Positions 15,185 to 19,460 of a stretch of DNA of 19,460 bases are shown here, piece after piece. The stretch is from Alphaproteobacteria bacterium UBA3773. GTDB lineage: Bacteria > Pseudomonadota > Alphaproteobacteria > RF32 > CAG-239. A program made the translations under genes and the position numbers. The notes below the pieces were generated by a model that ran no database searches, was not told the DNA's origin, and saw only the letters and a program-made list of their open reading frames with translations. Where the stretch lies: NCBI GenBank assembly GCA_002372275.1, contig DFFP01000018.1:1-19460 (forward strand), read 5' to 3'. How positions within the stretch are numbered: the stretch's first letter is position 1; every line of letters starts with the position of its first letter.

Positions 15185-15209
15185 TTGACAATCCTTTCAA
15201 TGTGAAGAA

Positions 15210-15315
15210 CCATCCGGCTAACGCCGGAGGTATCTCCGTTCCCTCCAAGCTGCGCTTGCCAATCCGACTGAAAGTCGGCTTGGAATTCGCTTTCCACCGG
15301 CTGACGCCAGTGGTT
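15210..15315. repeat. GC-rich cluster of four tandem hairpins between era and the small membrane gene
   Basis: Within 105 bp are CCGGC/GCCGG (15214-15227), CAAGC/GCTTG (15246-15258), a long hairpin CCAA-CCGACT/AGTCGG-TTGG (15259-15283), and CCAC-GGC/GCC-GTGG with one mismatch (15294-15313). The base composition is clearly more GC-rich than its surroundings. It is open in several frames on both strands, which explains the spurious reading frames. It may be a palindromic repeat family; only this copy is visible here. Confidence 0.55.
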
Positions 15316-15371
15316 TGCGCATTTGATGTTATCAAAGGATATAAAAGCATTTTTTTTGATTTCAACGCCCA

Positions 15372-16277
15372 TCAAACGTTGTAGCGAAGCCCCCAAGGCT
15401 GATAACGTGCAGGGTCATTTTCCCAGTTTGGTCTGACTTTGACAAACAAAAACAAATGGATACGATCATCAAACATTTCTTCTAATTCTTGGCGGGCTGT
15501 TTGACCGATTTTTTTAATCATCTGACCGCCTTTACCCAGCACAATAATTTTTTGATTATCGCGCTTCACATAAATTGTCATTTCGGCTCTGACGGAACCA
15601 TCCGGTTTTCTTTGCCACAATTCCGGCTCAACCGTCAAATCATACGGAAGTTCGTCATGAAGATATAAAAACAATTTTTCTCTGACAACCTCCGATGCCG
15701 CATATTTGAGGGGCAAATCCGACATTTCATCTTCCGGATACAAAAAAGGCGATATCGGAAGGTGATCTGCCAAATAACCATAAAAATCATCCATTCCCTG
15801 ACCGGTTTCAGCCGAAACTAAAAACGTTTTTTCAAAATCAAAAAGTGTATTGATTTCTTTTTGCAATTCTTCTGCTTTGGAAGGCGTCACCAAATCTTTT
15901 TTATTTAAGAGCAAAATGCTTGACAGATGATTTTCTTTTAAGCGGGCAATAATGTCTTTTGTTTCATCATCAAGCCCGCGCTTCATATCAACCACCAACA
16001 CAATTTTATCCGAATCTTTCACACTCTCCCAAGCTGCTGTCACCATCGCCCTATCGAGCCGGCGTGTGGGGCGAAAAATCCCGGGGGTATCTAAAAAAAC
16101 AATCTGCGCTTGATGATAAATCCCGATACTTTTAATAATACTGCGAGTAGTTTGGGCTTTGCTGGTCACAATCGACACTTTCGAACCGGCAAAATGATTG
16201 GCAACGGTTGATTTTCCTGCATTCGGTGCCCCGAGCAGCGTCACAAATCCGGCTCTTGTTTGAATCTTATTTTCCAT
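15372..16277 (-). CDS. era: GTPase Era (301 aa)
   Basis: An essential GTPase that binds 16S rRNA and assists 30S assembly. G1 is GAPNAGKST (16-24), G3 is DTPG (63-66), G4 is NKKD (125-128), and SAETGQG supplies G5. The C-terminal KH domain has VLGKGGQMIKKIG, with a typical end containing WENDPARY. Length is normal for the family. The start overlaps the rnc end by 11 bp, as in many Proteobacteria. Confidence 0.97.
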   Translation of the reverse strand: MENKIQTRAGFVTLLGAPNAGKSTVANHFAGSKVSIVTSKAQTTRSIIKSIGIYHQAQIVFLDTPGIFRPTRRLDRAMVTAAWESVKDSDKIVLVVDMKRGLDDETKDIIARLKENHLSSILLLNKKDLVTPSKAEELQKEINTLFDFEKTFLVSAETGQGMDDFYGYLADHLPISPFLYPEDEMSDLPLKYAASEVVREKLFLYLHDELPYDLTVEPELWQRKPDGSVRAEMTIYVKRDNQKIIVLGKGGQMIKKIGQTARQELEEMFDDRIHLFLFVKVRPNWENDPARYQPWGLRYNV

Positions 16278-16932
16278 GATTTTTTGCCAGCAATTCTAAA
16301 AGTTTTTGCGCCGCATTCTGCTCGGCCTGTTTTTTGTTTTTGCCTTCCCCGACAGCCGAACCGATCTTTTCAATCGAAACTTTGATATAAAACAGCGGAT
16401 CATGCTCACTGCCTTCTTTTTTTAAGAGTGTATATAAAGGATTACCTGCTTTTAATTTATGCGCCTCTTCTTGTAAAACAGTTTTATGATCGCGTTCCGG
16501 TTGATCACTTTTTTGAATATGTGTTTTAAAATGTTTATCCACAAACTCAATCGCCGTTTCAAATCCGCCGTCCAAGCAAATGGCGCCGATCACGGCTTCG
16601 GTTACATCACAAAGCACATTTTCGTTATTGGATAAATCATGCGGCGCAGCTTTAATAAATTCGTTTAATTTCAGCTCGCGCCCGACTTCAGCCACCGTTT
16701 CTTTTCGAACAAGCTTCACAAATCTCGGCGAAAGAGCCCCTTCCGGATCATCTTGAAACAAAAAATAAAGCAAATGAGCCATCGAAACGCCAAGTACTCT
16801 GTCGCCCAAAAATTCAAGTCTCTCATAATTTTTATGAATATCACCGGTTAAACTGCTGTGCGTCAAAGCTTGCTTTAACAGCTCTTGATTTTGAAAATGA
16901 TAACCTAAAATGTCTTCAAGATTTTTGAACAT
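16267..16932 (-). CDS. rnc: Ribonuclease III (221 aa)
   Basis: A double-strand-specific endonuclease that processes rRNA precursors and structured mRNAs. The signature ERLEFLGDRVLG (37-48) contains E40 and D44; the other metal ligands are D109 and E112 (CDVTEAVIGA). A C-terminal double-stranded RNA-binding domain (about 150-218) ends with KKQAEQNAAQKLLELL. It sits between lepB (15-bp gap) and era (11-bp overlap), the conserved order. It would be a candidate processor of the structured RNAs in this window, an inference only. Confidence 0.97.
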   Translation of the reverse strand: MFKNLEDILGYHFQNQELLKQALTHSSLTGDIHKNYERLEFLGDRVLGVSMAHLLYFLFQDDPEGALSPRFVKLVRKETVAEVGRELKLNEFIKAAPHDLSNNENVLCDVTEAVIGAICLDGGFETAIEFVDKHFKTHIQKSDQPERDHKTVLQEEAHKLKAGNPLYTLLKKEGSEHDPLFYIKVSIEKIGSAVGEGKNKKQAEQNAAQKLLELLAKNHGK

Positions 16933-16947
16933 CGCTTATCCCTTTGA

Positions 16948-17742
16948 TCAATGTAACCTTTTCAAAAGCTTTGACCAACGTATGGTTTTCAGCCATGTCC
17001 ACGGTTTGAAGATAGAACCTTTATCATTGTGTGAAAAAAAGATGATTTGCGCTTTACCGACCAAATTTTCTTTAGGCACAAACCCCACATGCACCCGGCT
17101 GTCATCTGAACGGTCTCTGTTATCTCCCATCACAAAATAATGTCCTTCCGGCACCGTCAGAACCGGTGTGTTATCCACTTTGTTTTCAAAATCAGACATT
17201 TCCCAAATAGAGTGTTTAAAACCTTCAGGAAGTGTTTCTTCATACTCTTTATATGTTTCCGGGCGAATGACATATTCTTTTAAGATTTTTTTACCCTCAA
17301 ATTCTCTATTGACTTCTTTATCGTTAATATAAAGCCGGCCGCGACTGACCTGAATTTTATCTCCCGGAAGTCCGATCACGCGCTTAATAAAATCTGTTCT
17401 GTTGTCTTTCGGATATTTGAAAACAACGATATCTCCGCGTTTTGGCATTTTTTCAAACAAACGCCCTTTAATGGGGGCAAGGCTGAACGGAAATGAGTGC
17501 ATTGAATAACCATAACTGTATTTTGAAACAAAAAGATAGTCCCCAACCTCTAAAGTCGGATACATTGAGCCTGAGGGAATCCGAAACGGTTCAAACAATA
17601 AACTTCTGATTAAAACGGCGATTAAAACGGCATAAAAAATCGTTTTTAACGTATCAAATAAACTTTCTTTTTTAGGCTCATTTTCAGCTTTTGCCGAATT
17701 TTTATTTTCTTTTGAGATTTTCAATTTCATATCTTTTTCCAT
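16948..17742 (-). CDS. lepB: Signal peptidase I (264 aa)
   Basis: A membrane-bound leader peptidase that cleaves signal peptides of secreted proteins, including the two LRR proteins here. A basic cytoplasmic N-terminus of ~30 residues precedes one membrane helix (about 33-50). Catalytic S59 is in PSGSMYPTL and the general base K120 in DFIKRVIGLPGD; GDNRDRSDDSR marks the conserved region near 207-217. Two in-frame ATGs are close (17742 and 17730, M5); neither has a strong ribosome site, with GGAAAA before the second. It is first in the lepB-rnc-era operon. Confidence 0.96.
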   Translation of the reverse strand: MEKDMKLKISKENKNSAKAENEPKKESLFDTLKTIFYAVLIAVLIRSLLFEPFRIPSGSMYPTLEVGDYLFVSKYSYGYSMHSFPFSLAPIKGRLFEKMPKRGDIVVFKYPKDNRTDFIKRVIGLPGDKIQVSRGRLYINDKEVNREFEGKKILKEYVIRPETYKEYEETLPEGFKHSIWEMSDFENKVDNTPVLTVPEGHYFVMGDNRDRSDDSRVHVGFVPKENLVGKAQIIFFSHNDKGSIFKPWTWLKTIRWSKLLKRLH

Positions 17743-17763
17743 ATTTTAAACATCTGAAAAGAG

Positions 17764-17792
17764 AATATGATACATTTTAGTTCCAATGTCAA
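17764..17792 (-). promoter_or_regulatory. Promoter of the lepB-rnc-era operon
   Basis: On the minus strand a perfect TTGACA (17792-17787), 17-bp spacer, CATATT (17769-17764; 4 of 6), giving a start about 15 bases before the lepB ATG at 17742. I see no clear terminator between the LRR gene end at 17833 and this promoter. Confidence 0.6.
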
Positions 17793-17832
17793 CTAAATGT
17801 CTGAAACAAAGCGAAATAAAAAAACTTTACTT

Positions 17833-18738
17833 TTAGCGATATTTAAGTTTAAACGTATTTTTACCCGAAACAAGTGCAGTTGCTTCATCAACACTCAAAA
17901 TTCTTTTTCCAAGCAGTCCGATCAGTTTTCCGTTTAAATCATAAACAGAAATTGAACCATCTTCACTATAAGAATATTTTTCTAAAAGATTTCCATTTAA
18001 ATTATATTTTCCGAGAATCTTGCCTGTATGATCATAAAGCGTAATATTTCCTTTATCATCCGATTTATAATAATCCCTTTCTTCTGCCGGTTTTTTGACA
18101 TTATCAGCAAAATTCTGATATTCCTCATAAACCTGCTTAAGATTTCCTTCTTGATCAGTAATGAAATAAAGCTCTCCTTTTTTCTCATAAATCAAAGCAT
18201 TTTTCCCACACATCGATTTTTGGGCAAGTGTGCAGTATCGCTGTCTTGCATTAATCCAGTTATTGTCAGGCAACTGGCTTATCAACTTTGGCATAATTAA
18301 ACTGTCTGCCGGCGTTCCCGCAAAAGCAAATGATCCCATAGATTGTAACTTTGAATTTTCTCCGAAATTGACTTCTTTATTGTTCATACCAAAAAAAGCT
18401 CTGTTTGCAATATACGTAATATCATCACTTATATTTATTTTTGATATTTGCTTAAAATATTCCCCCCACGGCTGTGTGGTAACATACCGATCACCCGGAT
18501 TTTTCACATAACTTTCGGCATTCCATACAACGTACGGATTTAAATCTTTCATACGTCCGCTACCTGTAATATCAAGTGTTCCGTCACTATAAACCGTCCA
18601 GTAACAATCATTTCCGCATTTTTGCCCTGTTGTTTCCGAGCTGGCCACAACAGTTCTCATTGTTTCAGCCAAAGCTTGAGAACAAACAACTATGAGCAAT
18701 ATAGCCTCAAAAAAAGATACCTTAAAAAACTTTTTCAT
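17833..18738 (-). CDS. Secreted BspA-like leucine-rich-repeat protein (301 aa), paralogue of 10373-11188
   Basis: A signal peptide (about 1-24, ending QALA) precedes the same head as its paralogue: C41/C45 in KCGNDCYW and ITGSGRMKD. BspA-like repeats span about 97-152 (ISKINISDDITYIANRAF, LQSMGSFAFAG). Short YD-type repeats follow from 230 (LYDHTGKILGKY, NLNGNLLEKY, VYDLNGKLIG), then GKRILSVDEATALVSGKN and the end TFKLKYR. Head and tail are more conserved between the two than the middle. The ribosome site is AAGGAG. The structured RNA of copy B ends 68 bases upstream, with a palindrome lying between. It is likely exported and surface exposed; binding partner unknown. Confidence 0.85.
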   Translation of the reverse strand: MKKFFKVSFFEAILLIVVCSQALAETMRTVVASSETTGQKCGNDCYWTVYSDGTLDITGSGRMKDLNPYVVWNAESYVKNPGDRYVTTQPWGEYFKQISKINISDDITYIANRAFFGMNNKEVNFGENSKLQSMGSFAFAGTPADSLIMPKLISQLPDNNWINARQRYCTLAQKSMCGKNALIYEKKGELYFITDQEGNLKQVYEEYQNFADNVKKPAEERDYYKSDDKGNITLYDHTGKILGKYNLNGNLLEKYSYSEDGSISVYDLNGKLIGLLGKRILSVDEATALVSGKNTFKLKYR

Positions 18739-18758
18739 TTTCTTTCTCCTTACACGTC

Positions 18759-18791
18759 ATCCCTTTTTTGCTTTAGCAAAAATCAAGGGAT
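18759..18791. repeat. Imperfect palindrome between RNA copy B and its LRR gene
   Basis: ATCCC/GGGAT outer pairs (18759-18763 and 18787-18791) enclose TTTTTGC/GCAAAAA (18765-18771 and 18776-18782) around a 4-nt loop. It is absent from the corresponding place in copy A, so it looks inserted; it lies within the 5' region of the LRR mRNA. Confidence 0.55.
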
Positions 18792-18805
18792 CCACAAATT
18801 AAATT

Positions 18806-18828
18806 AAAAACCACCTTCAAAAGGTGGT
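18806..18828 (-). terminator. Intrinsic terminator ending structured RNA copy B
   Basis: ACCACCTT/AAGGTGGT hairpin on the minus strand followed by TTTTAATTT, the same sequence and position as in copy A but with a shorter uninterrupted T run. Confidence 0.75.
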
Positions 18829-19058
18829 CGGAGAGTAAAACAATCATGTTGTAGGAAATGACTCCCAAAGCCTTTAGGATAAACCCTGTACATTCGCTTT
18901 GGGCTCCCCGAACCAAGAAAAACCCGGGGATAAAATGCTTCTTTTTTTTAAAACAAAAAAGACAGCACATTTTGTAGTGTTATCCTTCACTACCTACAAC
19001 AAAAGCCGTTTTAAAGCTCCGCACCTTTTTTAAGGCACTGAATACCTTTCGATATTCT
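18806..19058 (-). ncRNA. Unrecognised structured RNA, copy B, leader of the 301-aa LRR gene
   Basis: About 253 nt on the minus strand, same fold as 11212-11472. Helices in plus coordinates: GAAA-capped 7-bp hairpin 19040-19057; hairpin 19021-19038; outer closing pairs 19017-19021 with 18829-18833 and 19008-19013 with 18836-18841; 9-bp long-range helix 18993-19001 with 18847-18855; hairpin 18988-18993/18974-18979 with GGATAA in the loop; AT-rich hairpin near 18942-18963; CCCCG/CGGGG 18906-18929; 8-bp CCCAAAGC/GCTTTGGG 18864-18871 with 18896-18903. TTATCC at 18933-18928 can pair with the loop GGATAA. Unpaired segments shared with copy A include CCTAAAGG, ACATGATT and GTGCTGTC. Base pairs, not bases, are what the two copies share. 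Confidence 0.8.
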
Positions 19059-19064
19059 GTAATC

Positions 19065-19092
19065 ATTTTACATGATTTTCATCAAAAGTCAA
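19065..19092 (-). promoter_or_regulatory. Promoter of structured RNA copy B
   Basis: Minus strand TTGACT (19092-19087, 5 of 6), 16 bp, TAAAAT (19070-19065, 5 of 6). The expected start near 19058 is one base before the first hairpin at 19057, which fixes the 5' end of the RNA. Confidence 0.7.
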
Positions 19093-19110
19093 AGAAATAT
19101 TTCAAAGCTA

Positions 19111-19177
19111 CAACGTAAAATTCCGGCAGCCGCCAGTTTGCCGGAATTTTATGATAACTTAAATTTGAGCAAAAAAA
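19111..19177. repeat. 67-bp direct repeat, copy 1
   Basis: Identical to 19394-19460 except for one base (T/C at the sixth position). It contains a terminator hairpin and the stretch leading up to the tRNA remnant. Confidence 0.95.
19117..19150 (-). terminator. Strong hairpin downstream of the tRNA remnant
   Basis: A perfect 12-bp stem AAAATTCCGGCA/TGCCGGAATTTT with a 10-nt loop, 29 bases past the CCA end of the tRNA-like sequence on the minus strand. It is symmetric, so it could also act on the plus strand. A second copy lies at 19400-19433. Confidence 0.6.
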
Positions 19178-19178
19178 A

Positions 19179-19229
19179 TGGTGCCGATTAGGTGACTTGA
19201 ACACCTGACCCACGCTATTTCGAATGCGC
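19179..19229 (-). pseudogene. 3' half of a tRNA-Thr-like gene (remnant)
   Basis: The minus strand reads a T arm AGGTG-TTCAAGT-CACCT, then acceptor strand AATCGGC, discriminator A and encoded CCA ending at 19179. Before it, GCGCATTCGAAATAGCG resembles the anticodon arm of tRNA-Thr(CGT), but with an extra base and anticodon-loop TTCGAAA. The matching 5' acceptor strand GCCGATT and a D arm are absent upstream, so this is not a complete tRNA. Identity as Thr is inferred from the acceptor and anticodon-arm sequence. Confidence 0.65.
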
Positions 19230-19235
19230 CGGAAC

Positions 19236-19262
19236 GATATAAAACAGATATTGAATCCGTTT
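19236..19262 (-). repeat. Hairpin fused to the broken end of the tRNA remnant
   Basis: On the minus strand ATAAAACGGAT/ATCTGTTTTAT forms 11 pairs (one G-T) around a 5-nt loop, where the 5' half of the tRNA should be. Confidence 0.5.
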
Positions 19263-19341
19263 TATGAGTGACGGGCGAGCACGCTTCATTTTCAAAAGTG
19301 CTGACAAGCACTGCATGAAATGTTAGCGAGCGAGTGACCGA

Positions 19342-19384
19342 ACGCATTTTTTTCTTATGCAATATTTAAAACTAAAAAATGCGT
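19342..19384. repeat. 11-bp inverted repeat flanking a 21-bp spacer
   Basis: ACGCATTTTTT (19342-19352) and AAAAAATGCGT (19374-19384) are perfect complements. Nearby is AGTGCT-GACA-AGCACT in the 19298-19313 area. I see no gene in 19263-19393; it is repeat-like filler between the two direct-repeat copies. Confidence 0.5.
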
Positions 19385-19393
19385 GAGAGATAG

Positions 19394-19460
19394 CAACGCA
19401 AAATTCCGGCAGCCGCCAGTTTGCCGGAATTTTATGATAACTTAAATTTGAGCAAAAAAA
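19394..19460. repeat. 67-bp direct repeat, copy 2 (cut by window end)
   Basis: One mismatch to copy 1, 283 bp away, including the same terminator hairpin (19400-19433). In copy 1 the repeat runs straight into the CCA end of the tRNA-like sequence, so an intact tRNA may start just beyond this edge. Confidence 0.95.

Noticed and set aside
15210..15315. CRISPR-like array in the hairpin cluster
   Set aside because: The hairpins differ in sequence and spacing; no exact direct repeats with regular spacers occur here or elsewhere in the window.
15120..15396. Two overlapping minus-strand reading frames and one plus-strand frame (15202-15384) in the gap after era
   Set aside because: They run through the hairpin cluster, overlap each other and the flanking genes, have no ribosome sites, and are explained by palindromic GC-rich sequence being open in many frames.
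19179..19265. A complete tRNA gene
   Set aside because: The T arm and CCA end are good, but no 5' acceptor strand GCCGATT or D arm is found within 90 bases upstream on the minus strand.
19159..19362. 67-aa minus-strand reading frame at the right end
   Set aside because: It covers the tRNA remnant and hairpin repeats, with no ribosome site or protein-like composition.

Overview
The window looks like a chromosomal segment of an AT-rich Alphaproteobacterium, probably an anaerobic or host-associated (gut-type) lineage. This is inferred from the lepB-rnc-era block, a PhoB that follows the textbook sequence closely, a NuoE/NuoF pair of fermentative-hydrogenase type, and secreted leucine-rich-repeat proteins. 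Nearly all genes lie on the minus strand; exceptions are a ferritin-like gene (3210-3722) and a large DsbD-like gene (12225-14900).

Layout from left to right. Positions 1-1237 (minus): a NuoE-like/NuoF-like pair behind its own promoter. The NuoF-like protein carries an N-terminal thioredoxin-fold [2Fe-2S] domain typical of multimeric [FeFe]-hydrogenases or formate dehydrogenases rather than complex I. Positions 1376-3040 (minus): rpe, phoB and a 102-aa unknown gene in a tight operon. 3210-3722 (plus): a non-heme ferritin-like protein. 3773-10281 (minus): a probable seven-gene run, folA, thyA, a GT39/ArnT-like transferase, a GtrB/ArnC-like polyprenyl-phosphate glycosyltransferase, a ChbG/YdjC deacetylase fused to a GtrA flippase, a HAD-IIA protein lacking its nucleophile, and an unknown membrane-anchored protein. 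The three middle genes form a compact sugar-modification pathway resembling the Francisella FlmF2/NaxD/FlmK and Bordetella Lgm logic. 10373-11188 (minus): a secreted LRR protein. 11555-12127 (minus): algH/yqgE. 12225-14900 (plus): a DsbD/ScsB-like protein whose two transmembrane redox cysteines are replaced. 14870-15184 (minus): a small membrane protein. 15372-17742 (minus): lepB, rnc and era behind a promoter with a perfect -35. 17833-18738 (minus): a second secreted LRR protein, paralogous to the first.

The most interesting signal lies in two gene-free stretches, about 11212-11472 and 18806-19058. Each has, on the minus strand, a promoter, about 255 nt of elaborately structured RNA and an intrinsic terminator, directly upstream of one of the two paralogous secreted proteins. 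The copies differ in primary sequence, but at least six helices are kept by compensatory changes: a GAAA-capped hairpin, an 8-bp helix with entirely different bases in the two copies, long-range closing helices and a possible GGATAA/TTATCC pseudoknot. The arm of an early hairpin can also pair with the terminator's 5' arm, which suggests an attenuation switch. I do not recognise the RNA class; a riboswitch-like or other cis-acting leader is my best reading.

The right end (19100-19460) holds a 67-bp direct repeat with a strong terminator and a degenerate 3' half of a tRNA-Thr-like gene. This is what one expects at a tRNA attachment site or a partial tRNA duplication, with the intact tRNA probably just outside the window.
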